This document shows positions 9,139 to 16,770 of a stretch of 64,000 nt of DNA, one piece after another. The notes under the pieces are model-generated. The model saw only the letters and a list, made by a program, of their open reading frames with translations, did not search any database and had not been told where the DNA came from. The stretch spans positions 34,501 through 98,500 of the forward strand of contig JAFOEY010000015.1 of the NCBI GenBank assembly GCA_017387565.1, read 5' to 3'. The translations under genes and the position numbers were made by a program. The stretch's first letter is position 1. Each line of letters starts with the position of its first letter. This DNA is from Lachnospiraceae bacterium. Its GTDB lineage: Bacteria > Bacillota > Clostridia > Lachnospirales > Lachnospiraceae.

Positions 9139-10677
9139 ATGGAATACGTACCTGTAATGTATGCAACTTTCTGGGCATTGGTTCCGCCGTTGGTGGCAAT
9201 TATATTGGCCTTAATCACCAAAGAGGTATACAGTTCGTTGTTTGTCGGCATCGTCATTGGCGGTTTGTTTTACGGTGATATGTTCTCACCAACCTTTGAT
9301 GGTGAGAAGGTAATGCTGCATATATTTGAAGACGGTCTGGTAGGCGTCTTGTCTGATAGTTATAATGTGGGCATTTTGGTATTTCTCGTTGTTTTGGGAA
9401 TTATGGTATGTCTGTTAAATGCTGCAGGAGGATCTGCTGCATTTGGTAAATGGGCCGGAACGCATATTAAAACACGGGTTGGAGCTCAGTTGGCGGCCAT
9501 TATTTTGGGAGTTCTGATTTTCGTAGATGATTATTTTAACTGTCTGACAGTTGGTAGTGTTATGAGACCTGTTACGGACAGACATCATGTATCTCGCGCA
9601 AAACTGGCATATTTGATTGATGCAACAGCAGCACCGATTTGTATTATTGCACCCATTTCGTCATGGGCTGCAGCTGTAACCGGATTTGTGGAAAATGAAG
9701 ACGGATTTGCAGTTTTTATTAAAGCCATTCCGTACAATTACTATGCTTTGCTTACCATTGTTGCGATGGTTGCATTGGTTGTCATGAAAGTGGATTTCGG
9801 TCCAATGAAACTACATGAAGAAAATGCGACAAAAGGAGATTTATATACGACCAAAGACAGACCTTATGCAAATGTGACAAATGATGAAGTCAGTACAAAA
9901 GGAACTGTTACGGATTTGGTTTTGCCGGTTGCTGTGTTGATTATCAGTTGTGTGATTGGCATGATTTATACCGGCGGTTTCTTTAGCGGAGCCGGTTTTG
10001 TCGAAGCGTTTTCCAACAGTGATGCGTCTGTCGGGCTGATGCTGGGAAGCTTTGTGGCACTAGTTATTACCATTCTGTTTTATCTGGTTCGTCGTGTTGT
10101 GACTTTTAAAAAAGCCTGTGAATGTATTCCGGAAGGCTTTAAAGCAATGGTTCCGGCTATTTTAATATTAACGTTTGCATGGACATTAAAAGCAATGACA
10201 GACAGTTTGGGAGCAAAAGAATATGTGGCAGGTGTCATTGCAGGTATGTCGGGAGCATTACTGTATTGCCTGCCTGCGATTATTTTTCTGGTTGCCGTAT
10301 TTCTGGCTTTTTCAACCGGAACATCATGGGGCACATTTGGAATTCTGATTCCAATCGTTGTAGATTGTTTTGCAAATGATCCGACAATGATGATTATGTC
10401 CATATCTGCCTGCATGGCAGGAGCTGTTTGCGGTGATCATTGTTCGCCGATTTCGGATACGACGATTATGGCATCTGCGGGTGCACAGTGTAATCATATG
10501 AATCATGTATCAACGCAGATACCGTATGTGGTTTTGGTGGCAGCTATTTCATTTATAACCTATTTGATTGCAGGCTTTGTAAAAAATGCGGTTGTACCGC
10601 TTGTTGTTGGCGTGCTCCTTGTGATAGGCGTACTTATGGTTGTGAAATATGTAAGTTCGCCAAATATAACTGAATGA
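9139..10677 (+). CDS. Na+/H+ antiporter, NhaC superfamily
   Basis: Integral membrane protein of 512 aa with about 11-13 hydrophobic segments, starting FWALVPPLVAIILALITKEV as in NhaC-type antiporters. Further family features are the conserved DDYFNCLTVGSVMRPVTD region with charged residues inside the membrane core, SSWAAAVTGFV, STGTSWGTFGI and GDHCSPISDTTIMAS. The family exchanges protons for Na+ or an organic solute; substrate cannot be read from the sequence. The start follows AAAGGAG, and it is flanked by terminators on both sides, so it is probably monocistronic. Confidence 0.88.
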   Translation: MEYVPVMYATFWALVPPLVAIILALITKEVYSSLFVGIVIGGLFYGDMFSPTFDGEKVMLHIFEDGLVGVLSDSYNVGILVFLVVLGIMVCLLNAAGGSAAFGKWAGTHIKTRVGAQLAAIILGVLIFVDDYFNCLTVGSVMRPVTDRHHVSRAKLAYLIDATAAPICIIAPISSWAAAVTGFVENEDGFAVFIKAIPYNYYALLTIVAMVALVVMKVDFGPMKLHEENATKGDLYTTKDRPYANVTNDEVSTKGTVTDLVLPVAVLIISCVIGMIYTGGFFSGAGFVEAFSNSDASVGLMLGSFVALVITILFYLVRRVVTFKKACECIPEGFKAMVPAILILTFAWTLKAMTDSLGAKEYVAGVIAGMSGALLYCLPAIIFLVAVFLAFSTGTSWGTFGILIPIVVDCFANDPTMMIMSISACMAGAVCGDHCSPISDTTIMASAGAQCNHMNHVSTQIPYVVLVAAISFITYLIAGFVKNAVVPLVVGVLLVIGVLMVVKYVSSPNITE

Positions 10678-10695
10678 GTGAGATATCTTGTTTTT

Positions 10696-10737
10696 ACACC
10701 CTTTCGGGGACATAAATCCGAAAAGGGTGTATTTTTA
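10696..10737 (+). terminator. Terminator after the NhaC-type antiporter
   Basis: ACACCCTTT...CGG and CCG...AAAAGGGTGT pair into a stem followed by a T-rich tract. The loop side (ACATAAATCCGAAAAGGG) closely matches the outer end of the dispersed palindromic element half copy at 34224-34242, so the hairpin may derive from that element. Confidence 0.8.
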
Positions 10738-10828
10738 AAATAGAATTAATAAATCCTTAAGCCGATTTATAATATTGATATGATACAATATTTGTATGCA
10801 AAATAGAAATCGTTATTGGAGGGTTTAT

Positions 10829-11089
10829 ATGAAAAAAATATGCTTCTTAATACTTGGAATAGCGTTTCTTATTTTAGGAATCATTGGACTGGCGCTTCCC
10901 ATTATTCCACAGATTCCGTTTCTGGTGTTGGGCGTCTGCCTGTTGATTATGAGTTCTAAGAAAATAAAAAATTTTGTTTTAAATCATCATTTATATCTGA
11001 CGCATATTGAGCCGCATATCAGAAAAAGCAAAACCATGTCAAAAATTTGGAATCGCATTAACGGAGAGGGTTCTTCTGATATACATTGA
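10829..11089 (+). CDS. YbaN-like (DUF454-type) small membrane protein
   Basis: An 86-aa protein with two hydrophobic segments. The pattern FLILGIIGLALPIIPQIPFL is the hallmark of the YbaN/DUF454 family, normally followed by a segment such as FLRSSKRI; here it is MSSKKIKNF. The function of the family is unknown. The ATG at 10829 follows GGAGGG at 10818-10823; the frame upstream to 10796 has no ribosome binding site. It ends immediately before a large palindromic element. Confidence 0.75.
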   Translation: MKKICFLILGIAFLILGIIGLALPIIPQIPFLVLGVCLLIMSSKKIKNFVLNHHLYLTHIEPHIRKSKTMSKIWNRINGEGSSDIH

Positions 11090-11106
11090 GGATGTTTTTG
11101 ATATCC

Positions 11107-11342
11107 TTTTTTCGGATTTGGATTTCCAATATATATCTTTGCCGCCTCGTACTTCGGTTTTTAGACTTTCTAAGCGGCATGCTCACAAAATATTTATTAA
11201 ATGCCCGGTTTCAAAACTCAGACTTCGTCTTCAGACAGTTGAAACCGGGCATTGCTTTTGTTCGCTTTGCCGCTAAGAAAGTCACAAAACCTCGTAAAAG
11301 CCGGCGGGCAAAGATATATATTGGAAACCCAAATCCGAAAAT
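11107..11342. repeat. 236-bp imperfect palindromic element
   Basis: The whole segment can fold on itself. The outer arm 11108-11142 pairs with 11307-11341, middle arms (CTTTCTAAGCGGC against GCCGCTAAGAAAG) continue it, and a perfect 12-bp inner stem (11201-11212 with 11241-11252) encloses a TTCG-capped hairpin at the centre. The right half recurs at 34138-34242. The short frames running through it carry no family signal. It behaves like a non-autonomous palindromic repeat (MITE- or ERIC-like) and fills the gap 11090-11437. Confidence 0.85.
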
Positions 11343-11437
11343 AGAAATTTAGTTTGTATTAAACTGTAATTTCCTTGACGTAAAATTTGATTAATCACTA
11401 TAATTAAAGCAGATGCTGCAAAAAGGGGGATGAAAGA

Positions 11438-11881
11438 TTGCGTTATATCGTTAATCAGATTACGGAAGGTGAAGATGAACTGATTTTAAATTATCAGCAG
11501 ATAAATCCTGAAGTAGAAGAAGTGCTTTTTTTTATGGAAAAGCATAGAAAAAAGCTAGTGGGAAAAAGAGATGGAGAGATGATTGTTTTTTCGCCACAGG
11601 AAATTTTGTACATGGAAAAGGTTGATAACAGAACCTTTGCATATACCGTGGATAATGAAATTCAATTAGACCTGTCACTACATGCAGTAGAGATGATGCT
11701 TGGGGAGGAGAGCTATTTTCGTTGCAGCAAATCGATGATTTTAAACGTCAACAAGGTTGAAAGGTTAAAAAGCCTGTCGTCAAACCGAATCGATGCGACT
11801 CTGACAAACGGAGAACATATTATAATTTCCCGTACATATGCATCGGATTTTAGAAAATTGTTGAAAGGAGACCGCTCATGA
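11438..11881 (+). CDS. LytTR-domain transcriptional regulator
   Basis: A 147-aa protein without a receiver domain: a short N-terminal part and a LytTR DNA-binding domain at about 45-147 (EILYMEKVDNRTFAYT, FRCSKSMILNVNKVERL, ISRTYASDFRKLL). The start is TTG at 11438 with AAAAGGGGG 8 bp upstream; no in-frame ATG is nearby. It overlaps the next gene by 4 bp. LytTR proteins paired with DUF3021 membrane proteins usually control a neighbouring ABC exporter, here probably the one at 12607-14233. Confidence 0.9.
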   Translation: MRYIVNQITEGEDELILNYQQINPEVEEVLFFMEKHRKKLVGKRDGEMIVFSPQEILYMEKVDNRTFAYTVDNEIQLDLSLHAVEMMLGEESYFRCSKSMILNVNKVERLKSLSSNRIDATLTNGEHIIISRTYASDFRKLLKGDRS

Positions 11882-12360
11882 AAAAGCCAACCTTATGGGA
11901 AAGATATTTAACAAAAGAAATTGGAATTGAGTTTAAGGCATGTCTATACTTTTTTGCACTATTATTTTTTTATTGCACCTACCGATTATGTGTCGGACTT
12001 ACCGTGGCAGATATTCTGCACATGGCGGAAATGATTTTTCTGGCTTATATCGTGGGATATATTCAGGTGTTTTTGCTTTGGAATTTTGACGAGGCAGATG
12101 ATCTTGGAAAAAAAGAATGGCTGGGAATTATCGTATGTACCTCAATCTATGTTGTGGTTTCTTATGTTTGCGGCTGGTTTGATAAAAACATCTATGTGAC
12201 AATCGGATTTGCCGGTTATGTTGTCTTTTTGTATTTCTGTGTTTTCCTTGTCTACAAGTGCAGAAGGAAGATTGATGATAAGATTTTAAATTCCGATTTG
12301 GAATTGTTTAAGACCCGGTCGGAGAAGGAAAATGGAGATTCCGGTCAAGATATTATTTAA
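11878..12360 (+). CDS. DUF3021-like membrane protein
   Basis: A 160-aa protein with four predicted hydrophobic segments (about 20-40, 47-68, 80-100, 105-128), a FDEADDLGKKEW linker and a charged C-terminal tail. It overlaps the LytTR gene by ATGA, and this partner arrangement is the main basis for the DUF3021 call. Inference: it tethers or modulates the LytTR regulator at the membrane. AAAGGAG precedes the start. Confidence 0.75.
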   Translation: MKKPTLWERYLTKEIGIEFKACLYFFALLFFYCTYRLCVGLTVADILHMAEMIFLAYIVGYIQVFLLWNFDEADDLGKKEWLGIIVCTSIYVVVSYVCGWFDKNIYVTIGFAGYVVFLYFCVFLVYKCRRKIDDKILNSDLELFKTRSEKENGDSGQDII

Positions 12361-12606
12361 AGCGACATCCAGGGAAACAAATAAGTGATTAATCGGAATG
12401 ATAATTCGGACTAATTTGAAAAATAAAATCCGAAAAGAAAAAAATACAAATCAATCGGATTGATAAAAAGATGTTTAGTGCAACTTACATATGAAAAAGT
12501 GTCACTAAAAGCCGGAGGTATTGTCTGGACCGTATTTTTTGTTATTCTATTAGCAGACGGAGGTAATTTGTACATCTGCTTATCAGTAGAGAAATGGAGA
12601 AAACGA

Positions 12607-13440
12607 ATGGAAAAAATAATTGAAATCAGCAATTTAACAAAGAATTACGGAAAACACAGAGGTGTAGAGGATGTTTCTTTTACTGTGAACATGGGAGAAA
12701 TCTTTGGCTTTTTAGGACCGAACGGAGCCGGAAAATCGACAACGATTCGATCCATGTTGGGATTGATTTCCTTTGAAAAAGGTCAAATTGAGATTTTGGG
12801 GATGGATGTAAAAAAAGAAAAGGAAAAAATCTTGCAGCATGTAGGTTATATGCCGAGCGAGGCATGGTTCTATCCCGGAATGACAATTAAAGATACGTTG
12901 AAATTCTGTGCTGATGTGAGAAAAACAGATTGTGGTGCCGAAGCTGAGATGTTATGTGAAAGGCTTCAGGTTGATGTAAAAAGGAAAATCAGTGAGTTAT
13001 CTTTGGGTAACCGAAAAAAAGTCAGCATTGTTTGCGCCATGCAGCATAAACCGAAGTTGTTTGTTTTTGATGAGCCCACCAGTGGTTTAGATCCGTTGAT
13101 GCAGAATGTGTTTTTTGATTTGATTAGAGAGTATGTAAAAGATGGAGCAACCTGCATGTTGTCTACACATGTGCTTTCTGAAATCCGAAATCATTGTGAC
13201 AGAGTTGCCATTATGAAAGAGGGAAAACTGATTGTAACGGATACGGTGGAAAATCTGTTGGCCGGTCAGTCAAAGCGCATTAAAATGATCCGGGATGGAG
13301 AAAAACTGGACTTCATTTATAAGGATGACTTAAATAACCTTTATAAGGAATTGGAAGGTCATGACATTAAGGATATCCTGATTGAGGAGCCTTCTATTGA
13401 AGAGGTGTTTATGCATTATTATGAAAAGGAGGAAAAGTAA
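12607..13440 (+). CDS. ABC transporter ATP-binding protein (ABC-2 type exporter)
   Basis: A 277-aa nucleotide-binding subunit with Walker A GPNGAGKSTT, signature LSLGNRKK, Walker B LFVFDEPTSGLD and switch His in LSTHVLSE. The frame is open back to 12460, but GGAGAA at 12596-12601 places the start at 12607 (MEKIIEISNLTKNYG), where homology to ABC proteins begins. It is coupled to the permease one base downstream. The upstream 250 bp contain repeated AATCGGA-like words that could be regulator sites. Substrate unknown; antimicrobial-peptide or multidrug exporters have this layout. Confidence 0.92.
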   Translation: MEKIIEISNLTKNYGKHRGVEDVSFTVNMGEIFGFLGPNGAGKSTTIRSMLGLISFEKGQIEILGMDVKKEKEKILQHVGYMPSEAWFYPGMTIKDTLKFCADVRKTDCGAEAEMLCERLQVDVKRKISELSLGNRKKVSIVCAMQHKPKLFVFDEPTSGLDPLMQNVFFDLIREYVKDGATCMLSTHVLSEIRNHCDRVAIMKEGKLIVTDTVENLLAGQSKRIKMIRDGEKLDFIYKDDLNNLYKELEGHDIKDILIEEPSIEEVFMHYYEKEEK

Positions 13441-13441
13441 A

Positions 13442-14233
13442 ATGTTGGCATTTTTTAGACATGAATGGAAATTGAGTTTTAAGACTTTGATGATATGGGC
13501 TTTGTCTGTCGGCGGAATGGGGCTTATGTGTTTGTTATTATACAAAAGTATGGAATCAAGTATGGCTGATATGGCAGAAAGTTTTGCTTCCATGGGAGCA
13601 TTTGCAGATGCATTTGGAATGAGTACTTTGAGTATTGCTACGATGAAAGGATATTTTGCTACAGAAATCGGAACAATACATACACTTGGAAGTTGTATGT
13701 TTGCCGCCTCCATTGCAACAATTGTTTTATCAAAGGAAGAAGATGGACATACCGCAGAGCTTACTTTTACATTTCCTCTTGCCAGAGTAAAAATCATAGC
13801 AATGAAATATGCTGCAGTCTTTTTTAGCTTGATTTGTTTTAATGTGATTTGCGGACTGTGTTATGAATTGGCATTCCTGGTTTTGGGAGAAAGCGGATTT
13901 GGAACAGATTTTTTGACTTTTATGGGATTACAGCTTTTGATGGATGTTGAAGTAGCTGCAATTTGTTTTGTGATTTCGGCAGTGAATAAAAAGAACCGTT
14001 TGGGAATTGGAATTGCTGTAGCATTGGTACTTTATGTATTTGATTTGATGGTAAGACTGATACCGGATTTAAAAGATGCTATATTTTTGTCACCACTTTC
14101 TTATGCGAATGCAACCACGATTTTTTCGGGAGCTGAAATCGAGAAGGCTGCTTTGATTTTTGGAGTAGCAGTTGCTGTTGTCATGACTGCGGCTGCCGGA
14201 ATGATTTATGCAAAACGAGATTTGGCAAGCTGA
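13442..14233 (+). CDS. ABC-2 type transporter permease
   Basis: A 263-aa membrane protein with about six hydrophobic segments: FFRHEWKLSFKTLMIW start, then a large loop with SKEEDGHTAELTFTFPLAR, characteristic of ABC-2 permeases. The start at 13442 follows AAAGGAGGAA; the in-frame ATG at 13382 lies inside the ATPase gene. It forms the exporter with the preceding ATPase. A terminator follows at 14260. Confidence 0.88.
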   Translation: MLAFFRHEWKLSFKTLMIWALSVGGMGLMCLLLYKSMESSMADMAESFASMGAFADAFGMSTLSIATMKGYFATEIGTIHTLGSCMFAASIATIVLSKEEDGHTAELTFTFPLARVKIIAMKYAAVFFSLICFNVICGLCYELAFLVLGESGFGTDFLTFMGLQLLMDVEVAAICFVISAVNKKNRLGIGIAVALVLYVFDLMVRLIPDLKDAIFLSPLSYANATTIFSGAEIEKAALIFGVAVAVVMTAAAGMIYAKRDLAS

Positions 14234-14259
14234 AAATTGACCGAATGATGAAGTTTCTT

Positions 14260-14291
14260 ACGAGAGGCTGAAAAGTCTCTCGTTTCTTTTT
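14260..14291 (+). terminator. Terminator after the ABC exporter
   Basis: ACGAGAG and CTCTCGT form a stem with a GCTGAAAAGT loop, followed by a T-rich tract. It closes the LytTR/DUF3021/ABC group. The remainder of the gap to 14475 holds the padR promoter. Confidence 0.85.
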
Positions 14292-14387
14292 ACTCAGTCG
14301 AGTAGTTATTCCCCAAAGGAGAAAAATTGAATGATGTTACCAGAGAATGATTATCAGATTCTTAATATAAATATTCTTGCATTGGTA

Positions 14388-14450
14388 TTGACATATATAG
14401 ATGTTCGATATATTATATAGGTAATCGATATATAGATGGTCTATATAAAA
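14388..14450 (+). promoter_or_regulatory. padR operon promoter with AT-rich dyads
   Basis: TTGACA at 14388-14393 and TATTAT at 14411-14416 are separated by 17 bp, a consensus-like sigma-A promoter. The segment around and after it (14391-14450) repeats ATATAGATG and CGATATAT words with dyad character (for example ATATAGATGTTCGATATAT and ATCGATATATAGATGG). This is a plausible autoregulatory PadR operator; which repeat is bound is inference. Confidence 0.7.
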
Positions 14451-14475
14451 CATCTTAAAAAGGGAGGAATACGAA

Positions 14476-14805
14476 ATGCCAGTAGATAAAACATTGGTAT
14501 CAGGAAGTATGACGATGTTATTACTTAAGTTACTTGAGGAAAAGGATATGTATGGTTATGAAATGATAGATACCCTTAGGAAGAAATCGAATAATGTATT
14601 TGAATTAAAGGCAGGTACACTTTATCCATTATTACACGGTTTGGAAGAAAAAGGACTTTTGAAATCGTATGAGCGGGAATATGCCGGCAAAACAAGGAAG
14701 TATTATAGTATAACAAAAGAGGGAAGAGGCTTATTGGAAAAGAAAAAATCGGAGTGGAATGAGTACCGGATAGCTGTTTCCAGTGTCCTGGCTTTTAGTT
14801 ATTAG
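14476..14805 (+). CDS. PadR-family transcriptional repressor
   Basis: A 109-aa winged-helix protein with the PadR pattern: MTMLLLKLLEEKDMYGYEMI, KAGTLYPLLHGLEEKGLLKS, and a basic wing (GKTRKYYSITKEG). The start follows GGGAGGAAT. PadR proteins of this short class usually repress their own operon and a downstream membrane gene carrying a HAAS domain; here the next gene (16 bp away) is exactly that. Confidence 0.93.
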   Translation: MPVDKTLVSGSMTMLLLKLLEEKDMYGYEMIDTLRKKSNNVFELKAGTLYPLLHGLEEKGLLKSYEREYAGKTRKYYSITKEGRGLLEKKKSEWNEYRIAVSSVLAFSY

Positions 14806-14820
14806 AATGGAGGTGTGAGA

Positions 14821-16182
14821 ATGGAAGAGTATATTGAAAAACTGATATCTCAAATCAGATGTAAAAAAGCCAGACCTTATATTGCAAATGAAATCAAAGA
14901 CCATATTGAGGAACAGATAGACTTTAATAAATTGAATGGAATGACAGAAGAAGAAGCTGAAAAAAGTGCAGTCATGGATATGGGAGATCCTGTTGAAGTT
15001 GGAATTTCCATGGATAAGATACACAGACCAAAGATATCATGGAGAATACTTTTTATTGTAGGAATTCTTAGTATATTGGGAATCGTTATTCAATATTCCA
15101 TTCTTGGGAAAGTAGATTCTGAAACACAAATAAATGATACATATCGATTATCTTTGGCGGGATTTGTTTCATCTGTTATTTCCGGCTTTATGATAATGTT
15201 GGCAATATATTTTATTGATTTCACAACGATTGCAAAGTATTCAAAGTTGATTGGAACTTTCATTATTCTTTCCGGAATTATGTACTTGGCAGGTTTCTTG
15301 GGAAGAACGGTAAATGGTGCGTATTATACAATTAATTTGGGAATGTTTCACTTTTCTGCAACAGCGTTAATGATGTTTTATGTTCCTGTTTATGGAGCAA
15401 TTTTATATAAATATAGAGATGGTGGGAAGTTCGATTTTTTAAAAGCTGTCATCTGGATGATAATTCCTGTCTTCATTACATTCAGAATGCCGAATATTGT
15501 TGTAACCGGGATTATGCTAATCAGTATGAACGTGTTGCTTTCGGCATCACTTTTAAAGGGATGGTTCAAACTTCCGGTAAAAAGAACGCTTGTATGTTTG
15601 TGGTCATTGTTTTTGCTGCTTCCAATCGGCATATTATATGTTATGTATTCGTTTCATATGATGGCTGAATATCAGGAAGCAAGGATACGGGCTTTTTTGT
15701 TGGCAGATGGAGATGGTTATTATATGACATCTATTCTTAGAGCTTTTTGTAATGATATTCCATTGATTGGAAATAGCGGAAATGATGTTGTAGGCAGTCT
15801 TCCGAATTTTAATAGTGATTATATTTTTTCGTATATACTAAATAGTTATGGAAGTATTCTCGCTATAGTTATTATTTCGATATTAGCAGTGTTTGTTATG
15901 TTGATATTTGGCGCATCCGTAAAGCAGAAAAATGAACTTGGAATGATGATGGGATTTGGATGTGGAATGATATTTTTGCTAAATACTTTGATTAATATAC
16001 TTGGAGCTGTCGGTGTGTTACCTCCTGCTGCATCATTCCTGCCATTCTTTTCTTTAGGAGGAAGCAATATTATTCTATGTTATGCGTTGGTTGGAATTGT
16101 TATGAGCATATACAGGTACAAAGATGTTTATCCTACGAATGTTGCAGACAAGATTATTGTAAAAAAAGAACTGCGTATCTGA
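14821..16182 (+). CDS. HAAS-domain / SEDS (FtsW/RodA/SpoVE-like) fusion protein
   Basis: A 453-aa protein. The N-terminal about 75 residues form a HAAS (permease prefix 1) domain: EEYIEKLISQIRCKKARPYI, KDHIEEQIDFN and EEEAEKSAVMDMGDPVEVG. The rest is a polytopic SEDS-like domain with about 10 TM segments, ending in a diverged FtsW signature (LPFFSLGGSNIILCY, compared with LPFISYGGTS in FtsW at 26588). SEDS proteins polymerise peptidoglycan with a class B PBP; none is adjacent. The start at 14821 follows GGAGGTG; an in-frame GTG at 14815 lies inside that site. Cotranscribed with padR. Confidence 0.85.
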   Translation: MEEYIEKLISQIRCKKARPYIANEIKDHIEEQIDFNKLNGMTEEEAEKSAVMDMGDPVEVGISMDKIHRPKISWRILFIVGILSILGIVIQYSILGKVDSETQINDTYRLSLAGFVSSVISGFMIMLAIYFIDFTTIAKYSKLIGTFIILSGIMYLAGFLGRTVNGAYYTINLGMFHFSATALMMFYVPVYGAILYKYRDGGKFDFLKAVIWMIIPVFITFRMPNIVVTGIMLISMNVLLSASLLKGWFKLPVKRTLVCLWSLFLLLPIGILYVMYSFHMMAEYQEARIRAFLLADGDGYYMTSILRAFCNDIPLIGNSGNDVVGSLPNFNSDYIFSYILNSYGSILAIVIISILAVFVMLIFGASVKQKNELGMMMGFGCGMIFLLNTLINILGAVGVLPPAASFLPFFSLGGSNIILCYALVGIVMSIYRYKDVYPTNVADKIIVKKELRI

Positions 16183-16217
16183 CATGTGTTTTATAAATAA
16201 TTGTGTTCGTTATTTGG

Positions 16218-16246
16218 TTGAAATATGTTTAAAAAAATGATATGAT
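16218..16246 (+). promoter_or_regulatory. Promoter of the small toxin-like gene
   Basis: TTGAAA (16218-16223), 17-bp spacer, TATGAT (16241-16246). It predicts a transcript start near 16253, about 100 bp before the small ORF, giving a long structured 5' UTR. Confidence 0.7.
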
Positions 16247-16269
16247 GTTTTTACGTGGGAAACTGCGTA

Positions 16270-16568
16270 GGAAGAGCATCCATGATGGGGTGGTAGCCTC
16301 CCGAGCCAATGACCGGATTTCCGGAATACATAGGAAGGGAGGTGCGTTATTGTGACAGCTTTCGAAATTATTTCGATATTCCTTGGTATATTGACTTTGC
16401 TCTGTACTTTTGGAGGGTTGATTATAGCGTTTCTGAACTTTCTTGATAAGAGAAACAGTAAGAAGAAATAAAAATGCCTCTCCTGTCTGACCCACAAGAG
16501 AGGCGTTCTTCGTAAGAAGAAATATAAACCTTTTTCGGGAGCATCCACTTTGGAATGGGCGCTCTTTC
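16270..16568 (+). other. Type I toxin-like transcript with 5'/3' long-range pairing
   Basis: The 5' UTR arm at 16270-16305 is largely complementary, with G-U pairs and a small mismatched loop, to the 3' arm at 16534-16568 (GGAAGAGC with GCTCTTTC; CATCC and GGTGG blocks; CCCGA with TCGGG). CCTCCC at 16297-16302 is the exact complement of the Shine-Dalgarno GGGAGG at 16337-16342. A hairpin (16476-16482 with 16498-16504) follows the ORF. The arrangement matches type I toxin mRNAs kept untranslated by 5'-3' folding. Pairing was judged by eye. Confidence 0.6.
16352..16471 (+). CDS. Small hydrophobic holin-like / type I toxin-like peptide
   Basis: A 39-aa ORF with GTG start and GGGAGGTG 7-9 bp upstream. 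The peptide begins VTAFEIISIFLGILTLLC, continues as a single membrane-spanning helix and ends in the basic tail LDKRNSKKK. This is the layout of the 'putative holin-like toxin' peptides of Firmicutes type I toxin-antitoxin systems. Charge arrangement and UTR structure, rather than sequence identity, support the call. A facing promoter at 16576-16604 on the other strand could make the antitoxin RNA. A genuine holin or a random ORF is less likely given the strong SD and promoter. Confidence 0.65.
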   Translation: MTAFEIISIFLGILTLLCTFGGLIIAFLNFLDKRNSKKK

Positions 16569-16575
16569 TTTATAT

Positions 16576-16604
16576 ACTATATCAATATTTCACGAAAAAG
16601 TAAA
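16576..16604 (-). promoter_or_regulatory. Candidate antisense (antitoxin RNA) promoter
   Basis: Read on the minus strand: TTTACT (16604-16599), 17-bp spacer, TATAGT (16581-16576). A transcript would start near 16570, run across the 3' arm and ORF of the toxin-like gene and end at the hairpin at 16476-16504 or beyond, as antitoxin RNAs of type I systems do. Confidence 0.5.
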
Positions 16605-16703
16605 TAGCAATATTGAGTTTTAAGCATTTCTGTGGTAGCATTTAAACGTTATATGTGTGCAAAAAATGTAACAATGCAAAGATAAAAAAGACTAAGATAA
16701 AGA

Positions 16704-16755
16704 GGGACGTTCCCTGTGACAAAGAGACACTGGTAGTGACAGAAGAACCGTCCCC
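16704..16755. repeat. REP-like dyad upstream of ychF
   Basis: GGGACGTTC at the left and GAACCGTCCC at the right flank internal GTGACA repeats (TGTGACAAAG, TAGTGACAGA), giving an imperfect palindrome 16-30 bp before ychF. It resembles GGGACGGTTC-type REP elements seen in many Clostridia. A partial copy lies after rpe. Confidence 0.6.
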
Positions 16756-16770
16756 AAAGAGAGGTAAAAC

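Noticed and set aside
11086-11352. ORFs across the palindrome (88-89 aa)
   Set aside because: They follow the inverted repeat on both strands, have no SD or family signal, and are explained by the element.
12361-12460. Defined LytTR binding sites before the ABC transporter
   Set aside because: AATCGGA-like words repeat but do not fit the usual LytTR direct-repeat pattern well enough to annotate.
12460-12606. In-frame N-terminal extension of the ABC ATPase (49 residues)
   Set aside because: No SD at 12460, composition unlike an ABC protein, and a good SD at 12596 sets the start at 12607.
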